In this document: positions 1 through 9,034 of the stretch, one piece after another | Position numbering within the stretch: position 1 is the stretch's first letter | Layout: each line of letters begins with the position of its first letter | DNA from: Chara braunii | Lineage: Eukaryota; Streptophyta; Charophyceae; Charales; Characeae | Length of the DNA stretch: 45,968 bases | Assembly: GCA_003427395.1 (NCBI GenBank) | Contig: BFEA01000234.1 | Span: forward strand, 1,578,257 to 1,624,224 | Reading direction: 5' to 3' | The notes under the pieces: generated by a model | Told to the model about the DNA's origin: nothing | Databases searched by the model: none | Seen by the model: only the letters and a program-made list of their open reading frames with translations | Made by a program: the position numbers and the translations under genes

Positions 1-239
1 TCCGGCGGTGGCGGGGTTGGATGGCCCCCGCGGCGGGGGTCCGGGGGCCGCAGCCTCACACCGGCTTTGCCCCCGGGGATCCCCGCTCGACAACGCTGGC
101 TGCCGTGGTCAATAAGGGAGGACCATGATCACCAATAAAGAAGAGGAATCCACGCTCGTTCCCAGAGCATCCCGGGATTGCGGTCAGGAAGACATGGAAA
201 AAGATGGGAATGTCACAAGAAACGTGGCAGGAAAGAATG

Positions 240-330
240 GATAATGCACAGTGTTTGAAGTGTGGTACCTCGGGGCATGTGATTGCATGGTGTCCACTTA
301 TCCGTAACCCAAAAACGAGTCGCGAATAGG
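240..330 (+). pseudogene. Gag nucleocapsid zinc knuckle (remnant)
   Basis: Positions 252-293 encode a CCHC knuckle (C-x2-C-x4-H-x4-C, reading CLKCGTSGHVIAWC). It is followed by a short basic segment and a TAG at about 327-329. In LTR retrotransposons this motif is the RNA-binding part of Gag (nucleocapsid). The rest of Gag is not recognisable upstream, where frames are short and interrupted. The knuckle itself is complete in the spacing of its four ligands. Confidence 0.85.
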
Positions 331-589
331 AGTAACATCTGCTCCTACTGAGTCTAAGGGTTTGGACTAAGATGAAGGTAAAGCGCCTACTAACCCTTAT
401 AACCCTTTGACTCACAAGGCAGAGGATGGTTCTTCTTCGACCCATCGTCCGGAACACCCTGAACTTGTCTTATGTACTATCTCTCTTCATGACTTTCTTG
501 ACGAGCTTGGTAACGAGTTGCTTTATTACGAAGCTCGTGGGCTAAGAAATCTAAGTCTAAGGGTGACCTACTACTCGCGGACGTAGAGA

Positions 590-753
590 TTGCACGCACA
601 CTCGTAGGTGCACTGTTGGACTCAGGATCCACGCAATCCTACATATCCGAGAAGGCAATTCGCAAGTTGCATCTCGGAATGAAGGTAAAAGATTTGTCTC
701 GACCTATCACGTCTATTCTCGTTGACAGACGCACGATCACTATCTCGCAGTAT
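590..753 (+). pseudogene. Retroviral-type aspartic protease fragment
   Basis: The frame reads LVGALLDSGSTQSYIS, with the catalytic D-S-G triad at 619-627 in the usual hydrophobic context. This is the pepsin-like protease that cleaves the Gag-Pol polyprotein in LTR retroelements. The frame stays open to about 786, but at about 753 the sequence passes abruptly into the middle of the reverse transcriptase in another frame. The C-terminal half of the protease and the N-terminal third of RT are therefore missing. This looks like an internal deletion and not gradual decay. Confidence 0.8.
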
Positions 754-754
754 G

Positions 755-1249
755 TATCACCAGATCCCGGTGGAACCCTCCGATCAGCATAAGACCGTTT
801 TCCGGACCAGGTATGGCCACTGTGAGTTCGCGGTAATGCCCTTCGGATTAACGAATGCCCCTGCCACTTTTCAAAGGTCAAAGAATGCCTTGTTTCGTTA
901 ATGGGTGGATCAGTTTGTGATTCTCTATCTCGATGATATTCTAGTGTATAGTAAAACATTAGAGGATCATGAGAAGCATCTTTGTCTGGTGTTAGGGAAG
1001 TTGCGTGAGGGCAACTTTAAGATCAACTCAAAGAAGGCTGAGTTTACTAAGTCCGAAGTGTTATACCTAGGACAAATAGTAAACGAAGAAGGTCTAAGAC
1101 CGAAAGAAAAAAAGATATCAGCAGTTAGAGATTGGCCACAACCTAAGTCTATTACGGAACTGCGATCTTTCCTTGGTCTACCTAGTTATTATAGGAAGCT
1201 TGTCAGAAACTTCTCATTGATTGCTGCACCAATGCAAAGATTGTTATAG
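755..1249 (+). pseudogene. Reverse transcriptase (5'-truncated, interrupted)
   Basis: From 755 the frame reads [14 protein letters not shown] and then [15 protein letters not shown] lies at 899-901, and the catalytic block YLDD is at 926-937 within FVILYLDDILVYS. Further RT landmarks follow: FKINSKKAEF, YLGQIV, and ELRSFLGLPSYYRKLV at the thumb/connection. The frame ends in TAG at 1247-1249, where related elements usually have a sense codon. The N-terminal fingers are absent. The arrangement is typical of Ty3/gypsy RT. The YLDD aspartates are intact, but the protein cannot be translated as one piece. Confidence 0.92.
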
Positions 1250-1260
1250 AAAGAAACTAT

Positions 1261-1715
1261 TTGGTTGTGGGAAAGGATTGTGAGTCTTGCTTTCGGAAAT
1301 TAAAGTACGCATTGACTCACTACCCTGTCCTTAACATTGTTGACCCATCTTTGCCTTTCATTATCACCACTGACGCAAGTCAGTATGGGATTGGCGTTGT
1401 TCTCCAGCAAGATGACGGCAAGGGCTATAGGCTCATAGAATTTATGTCTAAACGACTGACGTCTGACAAAGTCGCCAACTTCACGTATGAAAGAGAACTA
1501 TATGCCTTAGTCTGTACGTTGGACACATAGAGGTACTACCTGCTAGAGAGGCACTTTACTGTGTAATCAGACCAATTAACCCTAAAGTGGATAAAAACAC
1601 AGTCTAGATTCCCTGACAAGTTGGTAAGATGGTTTGCATTCATTGACACCTTTGACTTTGAACTTAAAATTGTCAAAGGTAAATCTAATGTGGTTGCAGA
1701 TGCTTTGTCCTGACG
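1261..1715 (+). pseudogene. RNase H domain of gypsy pol (frameshifted, interrupted)
   Basis: The domain continues RT in another frame, so a small indel lies at about 1250-1275. FIITTDASQYGIGVVLQQ (D at 1372-1374) is the first catalytic segment of retroelement RNase H. FTYERELYALV supplies the conserved glutamate region. TAG at 1528-1530 replaces what is normally a Trp in this stretch, and TGA at about 1712 falls in the conserved VVADALS(R) end of the domain. Fragments of the linker (FELKIVKGKSNVVADALS) confirm the alignment. The enzyme removes RNA from the RNA:DNA hybrid. This copy is inactive. Confidence 0.9.
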
Positions 1716-1739
1716 CAATGATTTCTTTGGTGTAATTGT

Positions 1740-2672
1740 TTTTTACTTGGATATTGGGAATGACATGAAAGACCAGATTCGCCAAGGATATGCTACTGAT
1801 CCTATCTGGAAACCAATCATGGATATCCTGTACGATATCCGTCCCAACTACCCAACTATAGACTGACTAATGGGTTGTTCTTCTTAATTGACCAAACCGA
1901 ACAAAGATTGTGTAATCCTCATAAGGAAGAGATTAAGAGTCTGTTGATTGGGGAATGTCACGATTCTTAGGGTCATTTTGGTTTTAAGAAAACATATGCT
2001 GAAGTCAAAGAACATTTTGAATGGAAGGGACTTAAAGAAGATGTACTAACATATGTTCGTACCTGTTTAGTGTGTTAGAGAAACACGTCGTCGGATGAGA
2101 ATCCCCTTGGACTTCTCAAGCCATTACCTATACCAAGCGAACCAGGTGAGTCTATCTCAATTAACTTCATGAGTCTAATTAAAAATCGCAATGGTAATAG
2201 TCAAGTGATGGTAATTCTGGACCGTTTCTCTAAATACGCTATGTTTGTTCCCTTACCAGTAGAAACACGTACTGAACTTGACATTCAAAAATTTCAGATG
2301 TGATGGGTCACTGAGTATGGGTTCCCTAAATCCATTGTGTCTAATTGAGTTGTCACATTCACTAGTCTACCATGACAAAAGTTTATGGAAGCTTATGGCA
2401 CGCAGCTGACCATGTCGTCAGGGAGGCATCCCGAAACGAATGGNCAGACTGAAGAGATGAACCGTTTGTGCCAGCAGCTTTTGCGCATGTATGTTAGACC
2501 CCATCAGATTGATTGGGATGATAACTTACCCAAAATTGCAAGTGCATATAACAACAGTGTCCACACTTCCACTGGACAGACCCCGAAAGCACTTCACAAA
2601 GAGTGGAAACCTAAACGTCACATTGATGTATTAAACCGGGACCAGTTCCTTAGGTTGCCCCCAGGGACCTGA
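1740..2672 (+). pseudogene. Integrase, zinc-binding and catalytic core (decayed)
   Basis: The N-terminal HHCC finger is visible at about 1955-2080: CHDS, a TAG, GHFG with its histidine, and later TCLVC. The core reads ILDRFSKYAMFVP at about 2215-2255 and the third acidic region SSGRHPETN at about 2415-2445. One ambiguous base sits at 2444. The two expected catalytic aspartates are read as Asn: AAC at 2163-2165 (SINFM) and AAT at 2343-2345 (IVSN), the latter followed at once by TGA. Both are explained by a single G-to-A change. Family knowledge: D,D(35)E integrases join element cDNA to host DNA. This one would be catalytically dead even if translated. Confidence 0.9.
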
Positions 2673-3227
2673 AAATATGCAATATTTGACAGGAGGACAT
2701 TTAGAAAGTTAAAGATAATCTAAGGAAAGCTCAAGTACGGATGATTGAACAAGCCAACAGGCACCGTCAACCGTCTATATTCAAAGAGGGTAATCTGGTT
2801 TGGGTAAAATCTAAAGAGTTTTCACAAGAGAAATATGTGTCCTAGAAATTGCTTCTTGACTATTTTGGAATCTAGGAAGTTCTCAAAGTAATTAGAGATA
2901 CAGAGAGACCGTCTTATCGCATTGATATTCCCCCTCATATCAAAACATATTCTGTCTTTCACGCGTCCAAACTGTTGCCCTATGTAGAAGGGAATGGATT
3001 TTTAAACAGACCTCTATGATTCCGCCATCAATGGAAGGCAGATATGATGTAGACCATAAAGCATGGTTACTTCTCTACGGGAGGACATAGACGACCTCAA
3101 AAGCAATTCAAGGTACGTTTTAAGTCTCAGGCACCATCTGAGGACAGATCGTTTAGTAAATGAGAATTACTTGAAATTGTTCCTGATATTGTCGTTGTTT
3201 ATGAACGAGGGTTGAAGTCTTAAATAT
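2673..3227 (+). pseudogene. Integrase C-terminal tail, possible decayed chromodomain
   Basis: After the core the frames include NLVWVKS at about 2795-2815 and then YRIDIPPHIKTYSVFHASKL around 2920-2970. The latter is the conserved GPF/Y-like end of gypsy integrase, ending LLPYVEGN. Beyond it, broken frames to 3222 retain GGHRRPQKQFKVRFK and ELLEIVPDIV. Their position and spacing resemble the targeting chromodomain of chromoviruses. I cannot confirm the aromatic cage, so the chromodomain label is tentative. The tail ends with TAA at 3221-3223. Confidence 0.6.
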
Positions 3228-4260
3228 TTATTTGGTGGAACTCGAAAATGGGCCGGCAGGGATGCAGTAACCCTGTTCAAAAGTAGCCTGGGGCCCAAAA
3301 CTCAGCGCCAGGTAACGCAGATCTAGGTTGGTCTGCACTGGGTTGTGTGACCAAGACGCCGCCCAGGCCTGAGTCTGTTGCATTTGGCTGTGTGACCAAA
3401 CGCTGCACACTGGAAATTCAAGGGTCAAGTCAATTGTAGAGTCAAAGGTACCGCACCCGGGCCCTTGGTTGGATACACTCAATTGTTGTGCGTAGGTACC
3501 CAGACAGCATCCAGGTCGGAGGGTATTTGGCTTCAGACCAATCTGGGTCCTCGTTTGCATTGAGATCTGGACTGTTGAGGGATGCAGCATCCGGGGTCCA
3601 CACCCGACGCCAACGCTACATAAGCGTTGACTCTCTGGTTTGACATTCATTCAGTCTTGCATCAATTTTGACTTCACGCTTTGACGACGTGACGCTGGCT
3701 CGACGCTGCGACGCTGGTGGACGCTGGTTTTGTGCTCGCATTCGGGAGATTACGGCGACGCGCTGCTAGCTCGGCATGGTGGCTGGCTGGTTATTGTCTT
3801 CAAGGCATGTTGACGTGGCAGCTGCCACGCGTTGTTGCTGACGTGGCTGCTGCCACGTGTTCTATCTTCTAATTGGCTGGGACTATGTGACCGACACTGT
3901 TGTTCTGATTCATCGTCACTCAGGAGGAGATCATGATTGTGGGGTAATCGTGAATACGTATCTTATTATCTTGAGGTCGACATTGCTCCAAGTACGTTGA
4001 TGAGGACTTATTGACGTGTCGTGTGGCACATTGTACTAGGACTTCGGATAGGCGTCCAGACTATTGATTACTTGAGGTGGTGATCGAGGAGAGAGCCCGA
4101 AGCAAAAGTGGGCCTTGTACTTTATTCCTCTCCTTTGTTTAATTTCCCTCTTCTCTCCTTCGTTTGTGTATGATTATCTCATCTCATTCTGTCTTGACAC
4201 GATTTTGATTATTGGTAATCAGCAGCAGCTTGATATTCTGGGCTTACATTGTTGACAAGT
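3228..4260 (+). mobile_element. 3' non-coding region of the retroelement, probable partial LTR
   Basis: This GC-balanced stretch follows the pol remnant directly. It lacks a credible ORF; the 140-codon antisense frame here resembles no family. It contains imperfect internal duplications (GTGTGACCAA at about 3346 and 3392; GACGCTGG several times at 3690-3730) and two palindromic ACGTGG boxes. A pyrimidine-rich segment (4115-4165) lies before the microsatellite. Position and content fit U3/R/U5 of the 3' LTR, but the 5' LTR is outside the window. The LTR ends cannot be fixed. Confidence 0.5.
3811..3859. promoter_or_regulatory. Two tandem palindromic ACGTGGC/GCCACGT boxes
   Basis: Positions 3814-3829 are a perfect 16-bp palindrome, CGTGGCAGCTGCCACG. 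A second copy at 3839-3859, 28 bp downstream, keeps ACGTGG and CCACGT around a slightly changed centre. Each half carries an ACGT core in the G-box/C-box hybrid form known as a binding site for plant-type bZIP factors. Location in the presumed LTR U3 suggests a transcriptional enhancer of the element. Binding is inferred, not shown. Confidence 0.5.
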
Positions 4261-4284
4261 GTCTTCACGATCAAGGTTCATTGC

Positions 4285-4344
4285 AAATCAATCAATCAAT
4301 CAAAAAAAAATCAAAAATAAAAAAGGTTGTGATGTTTAGTGTGT

Positions 4345-4409
<65 letters not shown>

Positions 4410-4665
4410 CACGGGGGGGACGCGACCCCCCCACTAATAAACAATCAATCAATCAATCAATCAATCTATCAATCAATCAATTCAAAAAATAAAAGGTCGC
4501 GATCGTTTGTGTGTGTGTATGTGTGTGAGTGTGTTTGTGTATATGTGTGTTTGTGGGGGGGAGGCGAACCCCCCACCGCAAATCAATCAATCAATCAATC
4601 AATCAATCAGTCCACCTATCTTTCTTCCAAATGGATTTTTTTTTTTTTTTTTTTTTTTACGATTG

Positions 4666-4727
<62 letters not shown>

Positions 4728-4761
4728 ACCAATCAATCATCAATCAATCAATCAATCAATT

Positions 4762-4792
<31 letters not shown>

Positions 4793-4830
4793 TAATCAAT
4801 CAATCAATCAATCAATCTTTTGTTTTTTTC
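4285..4830. repeat. Composite microsatellite: (ATCA)n / (GT)n / G7-C7 hairpin modules
   Basis: Tetranucleotide ATCA tracts (4285-4308, 4440-4482, 4580-4612, 4665-4724, 4738-4818) are separated by two similar composite inserts. Each insert reads A-rich spacer, TTGTGATGTTT or TCGCGATCGTTT, a (GT)n tract (4339-4408; 4507-4556), then a G-run, a 5-8 nt loop and a C-run. The same module order occurs twice, so a larger unit seems to have duplicated around and inside the ATCA array. Long frames of NQSI and VCVC repeats here are artefacts of the microsatellites. Confidence 0.9.
4413..4432. repeat. G7/C7 hairpin, first copy (second copy 4555-4574)
   Basis: Seven G at 4413-4419 and seven C at 4426-4432 enclose ACGCGA. 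The second composite unit has seven G at 4555-4561 and six C at 4569-4574 around a slightly longer loop with the same GCGA core. They follow each (GT)n tract at the same relative position. Confidence 0.75.
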
Positions 4831-4965
4831 ACACCCAGGACAGAAAAAAAAATCCTTTTTTTTTCGTTTTTTTTAATAAGGGGGGCACCCCCGACATCTG
4901 CCCCCCCCCCCGGCCCATCCACCCCTCCAACACCCCTTCGGAAGGTCGTGTACAGAGGACCCAAA

Positions 4966-5017
4966 GTCCGTACGTACGGGTCGTACGAGCGCTGAGGGCT
5001 CGTACGGGAGTACGGAC
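4966..5017. repeat. GTAC-rich nested inverted repeat (52 bp)
   Basis: The outer stem GTCCGTAC (4966-4973) / GTACGGAC (5010-5017) encloses an inner 9-bp perfect stem CGTACGAGC (4982-4990) / GCTCGTACG (4998-5006) with a 7-nt loop. The left side also contains the palindrome CCGTACGTACGG. No gene is adjacent. It could be one end of a small element, or a cruciform-prone site. Confidence 0.7.
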
Positions 5018-5139
5018 GGGTCGTCCCCGTATAGGGTGACGATACTGAGGGAAGGTGAAAACTTGTAATAATCTCATAAAGTGCAGATGAAAAAACGTGA
5101 ACAGCACCTGTCCAGAGTCCTCATATCTATTCATCGACC

Positions 5140-5662
5140 TCTCATTTTATTGTGCGTTTCTTATGCTTTGAGCCACGTCTACGTACTCCCTGAGATTGTG
5201 ACCTAGAAACATAGAGTCACTTATAGCCTGCAAACTCTTGGTATGTTCATCCAAGACCAAAGATACAGAAGTCAACCATAGCACAAAACTTCTCCTATAA
5301 TGTAGGGAGATATCGTTTGGAGAAGATCCCTCGTCTAAGATGCCGATATTCTGAAGGCTCAGTCATTGCCTTGTAGTCAATCTCTACACGTGAGATGTAC
5401 CTCTCGACCAAATCAAACAGGTCACCTCAGCAACGGTCATCTGTGAGATGAAAAGGAACAAGAGAAACTGAATTAAAATGTTCATCAGTCTCTTTGCCCT
5501 TTTTTACTTAAAGTCTCAACTTCTCTCATGTCATAAACGGTGTCTTCTGCAAACCGGGTAAGGACAAAGAAGATACACAGATCTTCTTGTCTGAAACCAA
5601 CCGCACTGACATATTGGTATGGGAAAGCATTCTTGGAAGCAATCATGTTGAAACAGGTCAAG
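5140..5662 (-). pseudogene. Decayed minus-strand reading frame, unidentified
   Basis: The minus strand carries two protein-like stretches in different frames. From about 5662 to 5482 one reads CFNMIASKNAFPYQYVSAVG and later LTRFAEDTVYDMREVETLSK. From about 5450 to 5140 the other reads LFDLVERYISRVEIDYKAMT and later FSKRYLPTL, with stops at about 5300, 5240 and 5210. Amino-acid composition is normal and unlike the low-complexity frames nearby. A frameshift at about 5455-5480 would join them. I do not recognise the family; a retroelement gag is one possibility. Confidence that this was once coding is moderate, and that it is now intact is nil. Confidence 0.35.
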
Positions 5663-5699
5663 ATTCAGTCTCTGACTGGGTATGACTGAATTGTACTCA

Positions 5700-6373
5700 T
5701 GTGCAAAGATGGGTATTAAAACTTATTTGAATGAAAATGAACTTTATTTAATAATGACCAATGAAGTACTAGGGGCAATTTTTGCTAACCGGATGTCACT
5801 AGTGGAAGCACTAATTGGTACAGATCTAGGATTGAGTTGACTAATCGAAACCAGACAATGATTAGAGGCTCACTAATGAAAGGTCTGCAAGATGATAATT
5901 TTTTGTTGAAAGATATTTGATGTTGCTTATCTAAATGGAGGCTAGTATTGATTGAATAGCAATAGGTTATGATTAAGGGTCACCAATAGTGTCTTGAATA
6001 ATCAAAAACTTGTTCAATAACTAAACACTGATTGCAGATTGCCGACAAGCAGGGTGCTGAGAAAATTTCACATCACCAAATAATTATTTACGAAACGAGT
6101 CACTGGGAAGACCGATAACACTCACGTTGATCTGAGCTTTGTTCTGCCTTGCTCGATGATTTCTAGAGATGATCCGATGTTGTGCAACTTCTCATTGTGA
6201 TCATAAAAATAGAAAACACATTCCATATTTTTTTTTTCCCTGCTCTCCTGACAGCATATTCTCTCAAGGATATTCTGTGAGATTTCATGTCTTTGTCGAT
6301 CTCCATCTCCCATCCTTCATGCCTTTTTTTTTCATATTACATCTCACAACTATAATTTCTTCATTCTTTATGT

Positions 6374-6375
<2 letters not shown>
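5700..6375. other. AT-rich unique DNA, nothing recognised
   Basis: No ORF of credible composition, no tandem repeat and no inverted repeat longer than about 8 bp was seen. Short T-rich tracts occur near 6230 and 6320. Confidence 0.5.

Positions 6376-6434
<59 letters not shown>
6376..6434. repeat. (TC)n microsatellite
   Basis: A nearly uninterrupted TC dinucleotide run with single G interruptions. The SLSLSL frame across it is a repeat artefact. Confidence 0.95.
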
Positions 6435-6438
<4 letters not shown>

Positions 6439-6589
6439 TTTCAAAATCTTACGGGAAGTAAAAAGGTTTCTCACTCTACAATTTCTTGACGTTCACTTGT
6501 TTTCAACTCTTAACCACTATCGATAACATTATGCGACTAAGCAACCAAAGTCCCAACGTCACTAAATTTTCTACTGTGGTGGATCTATG

Positions 6590-7070
6590 AATTCCCCCCA
6601 AAGGCGGCCACGAGCGCCCGAGGCTATGGCTGCGGCCTAGGCAGCGACACCGCGGCCATAAAAAAAAAAAAAAAAAAAAATCTCGAAATAAAAATGTTAT
6701 GAAGAAAAATAAACTAAACAACTTTTGCTTTGTGATCATATGCAAACACTATACTTAATTTGAAATTAAAAAACACATAAGTGTCATAATTTTTCTTTAA
6801 AAAAAAAAAAAAAAAAATTTGGCTTAGAAAAATTAATTTTAAAATTTTAAAAATCCAAAGACGACGTCAAAAATAAAAACAAAAAATTGCGCGATGTAGA
6901 TATCGAAAAGATCCACAAAATCATATTTTTTATTTATTGTTTTGAGATTGTTTTAAGTCGTAGAAATGTCGTGACAGTTGCGACCGCACCCAACGGCGGT
7001 TGGAGCCGCAACGACTGTGATCATGGCCGCCCGCTGAGTTTGACCCCACAGTCGCCACCGCGCAGGTGAT
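6590..7070. mobile_element. Small GC-ended element with the shared ATGTTATG motif
   Basis: A GC-rich block (6598-6660, with GGCGGCCACGA and GCGGCCTAGG) leads into an A20 tract. At 6694-6750 follows a motif (ATGTTATG, then AACAACTTTTG, then CAAA) that recurs at 23.70, 23.95, 31.66 and 31.85 kb. The AT-rich interior ends in a second GC-rich block (6975-7067). Its reverse complement contains GGCGGCCATGA, similar to GGCGGCCACGA in the left block, so the two blocks may be terminal inverted repeats. No coding capacity is seen, so this would be a non-autonomous element. Both ends are approximate. Confidence 0.45.
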
Positions 7071-7079
7071 ACATAGAGA

Positions 7080-7640
7080 TGGATGTTTCATTTAGGATAT
7101 ATGTAATATGAGCATTGTATAAAACACTATTCATAATACCCCCTCCATTTCCCGTCTATTTTTCGTACTAACTTATGATCAACAATTTTCAAACTCATAT
7201 AATGCACAGTTAAACTACGGCTCTCACTCGTGAATCATAGCGTAGAACAACTGTTATCTACCCTCATAAGCAAAAGAAGTTGTAGAATTCAGATCTCATT
7301 AAAGTATTTAATTCGTATTTGTGCCTAATACGAAAAACAATTAGGTACTCGTTTATTTTCGGCATACCGCACGACGTGATCAATCACGACTCAACACACG
7401 TACTAGAGGACATATCATCAAGCATTCATAGTATCCTGGGTTTTAGTACTCACACGACATTGGTGAGCATTGTTTTCTGCTTATGACGACACATGACACT
7501 GCTGAACGTAACCCCTTATTGTGTGCAACGTAAGTGTCATGAAGTATTAGTCTATGTAAAATGTCAATAAACATATTTTGCGTCTGACATAGTTTTCATC
7601 AGAGAATAATATGAACGGCATCACATCTTAAGTTATACTT
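7080..7640. other. AT-rich unique DNA upstream of a putative core promoter
   Basis: No credible ORF or repeat was seen. Base composition is even and free of microsatellites, unlike the flanking repeat-rich DNA. Confidence 0.45.
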
Positions 7641-7646
7641 AAATAC

Positions 7647-7655
7647 TATATAAGG
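7647..7655 (+). promoter_or_regulatory. TATA-box-like element
   Basis: TATATAAGG, preceded by AT-rich DNA, lies 46 bp before the ATG of a 29-codon ORF. A pyrimidine-flanked A (CTCTCACTT, about 7671-7679) is placed 25-30 bp downstream, where an initiator would be expected. The match to the general eukaryotic core-promoter layout is good. Activity is inferred only. Confidence 0.35.
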
Positions 7656-7700
7656 CACTGTAGAGTATCACTCTCACTTATGCATTGTTTTCACTCATTC

Positions 7701-7790
7701 ATGGCACGACCTAAAGCAAGTTGTTTTTGCCCATGCGATAAAACAAAGTCTAACCATACACTACTTCCATGTAAAGTGCACAAGAAGTAA
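7701..7790 (+). CDS. Short ORF, 29 aa, Cys/His-rich and basic (hypothetical)
   Basis: The ORF starts at the first ATG after the TATA-like element at 7647 and ends at TAA 7788-7790. The product begins MARPKA and carries CFCPCDK followed by LPCKVHKK. It therefore has four Cys, two His and many Lys/Arg in 29 residues. The spacing (C-x-C-x-x-C, then about 11 residues, then C-x2-H) could bind a metal, but no family is recognised. It may instead be the first exon or the N-terminus of a longer decayed gene, because the sequence downstream has no continuing frame. Small size makes chance occurrence a real alternative; the promoter-like context is the only support. Confidence 0.25.
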   Translation: MARPKASCFCPCDKTKSNHTLLPCKVHKK

Positions 7791-7927
7791 ATAACCCTGG
7801 GTTTTTTTCATGCACTCTGTAGTGATCATATCACGGCATCAATGGTTGACCCGGAGGCACAAAGGAGTCATTATTGAAGGCGGTAGATCTAACTCGTACA
7901 CTTTGAAAAGGCATGAATGCAAGGTCT

Positions 7928-8140
7928 CTATTCATTTGCACTATCTGAAACTCTCTTGACCATAATTTTAATCTGAATATACCGCAAAATATTGTTATTC
8001 ACAAATTTTTTTATCTCCATAGAATGTAAACCACTACTCTGAACTCGATGTTGAACGCTACTCATCAAGATCTTTGTGTGGCAAGATGTGATTAACAGAA
8101 AATGAACAACTTTCATAATTTTGCTCGGGGGTGATTGCAT
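7928..8140 (-). CDS. Hypothetical ORF, 70 aa
   Basis: An uninterrupted minus-strand frame begins MQSPPSKIMKVVHFLL and ends VKRVSDSANE at TAG. Its composition is ordinary and not low-complexity. It contains a hydrophobic stretch near residues 11-18 but no clear signal peptide or domain. It lies in the same unique-sequence interval, and on the same strand, as the protein-like frames at 9.0-9.9 kb. It could therefore be another fragment or exon of the same decayed locus. No family is recognised and chance cannot be excluded. Confidence 0.2.
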   Translation of the reverse strand: MQSPPSKIMKVVHFLLITSCHTKILMSSVQHRVQSSGLHSMEIKKFVNNNILRYIQIKIMVKRVSDSANE

Positions 8141-9030
8141 AATAGATAATAAGTAAATTAGATAATTAAACGGAGAATCTAAAGCATTAGGTATTTACTC
8201 ATATAATTCGTCCCCGCATATGGTTATAATCATAGTATAGTTGCCCCAATTACCCCACAGGACACTCTTCTTAGTACAACAATTTCAATTATCTCATGAT
8301 CGCAGTGTTCGAAGTTTTTTTTCCAAATATTATACAATATATGATCCTCGTTCTTTTTGTTTGTGACCTTGGCATGCACTCATTTCTCATTATGATGCAG
8401 TTTAGGACAAACTACAAGTAAAATACACATTAGGGTAGTCGATGACTAATCACCATCAAGCAAGTACTTACATAATATGTAAATGATCTTCAGAACGAAT
8501 CGTGTTTGCCTCATCAGTCGTGGTTAGGAAAATGAGGAAAAATTAAAAGTTTGTTCTAAGTTCAATTGGACTCTCAAAACTAGCTTACTTGTGCTTCTAG
8601 CTTTCAGTATCATTCAAAATGTTTAATCAATTTAGTATTCACAACCTATCGATTTGGTCTTTAATTGATGGAAACAGATCGAGTCGATTATTGGCAGATG
8701 ACCTAAAACGGTGGGACCAGTTAGATTGAAATAGAGAATAGAAAACCCTTATCTGGGCTGCTCGATCAAAATCGGCTCGTTACCACCATTGACGTCTAAG
8801 GTCAGAAACTAAAGTTCTTTGTCAACAGGAAAGTCAAAAAGTCCTCTAATAAGATTAGTCCATCGAGCTTTCATTGGTGAGCGTTTTACTTATTTGTTTT
8901 TCATTCAAAAATATAACAGTAATCGAATAAATATCTTAATGACTTTGCCAATCCACATCCGAGAGTTCAAATCTGAAGTACTTTTAATTGAAACTTATGC
9001 TCCATGATCATCTAACCAAGCAGAATTCAA
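8141..9030. other. AT-rich unique DNA, nothing recognised
   Basis: No repeat or credible gene was seen. A 62-codon plus-strand frame at 8819-9007 has no distinguishing features. Confidence 0.45.
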
Positions 9031-9034
9031 TCAC

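Larger units (their letters stand above)
1..3227 (+). mobile_element. Decayed Ty3/gypsy-type LTR retrotransposon, internal region
   Basis: A retroelement pol order is readable on the plus strand: Gag CCHC knuckle, aspartic protease, reverse transcriptase, RNase H, integrase zinc domain, integrase core, and a C-terminal tail containing FHASKLLPY. The RT-RNaseH-IN order is that of the Ty3/gypsy superfamily. The element is dead. It has in-frame stops in every domain, at least one frameshift (about 1250-1275), loss of the sequence between protease and the middle of RT, and substitution of two integrase catalytic acidic positions. Several of the stops are explained by C-to-T or G-to-A transitions. 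The 5' LTR is not in the window, and the first 120 bp are GC-rich with a CCCCC/GGGGG inverted repeat. No intact product can be made. Confidence 0.93.

Noticed and set aside
4212-4995. Long frames of NQSI and VCVC repeats (up to 171 codons)
   Set aside because: They are translations of ATCA and GT microsatellites whose periods keep frames open. There is no protein-like sequence.
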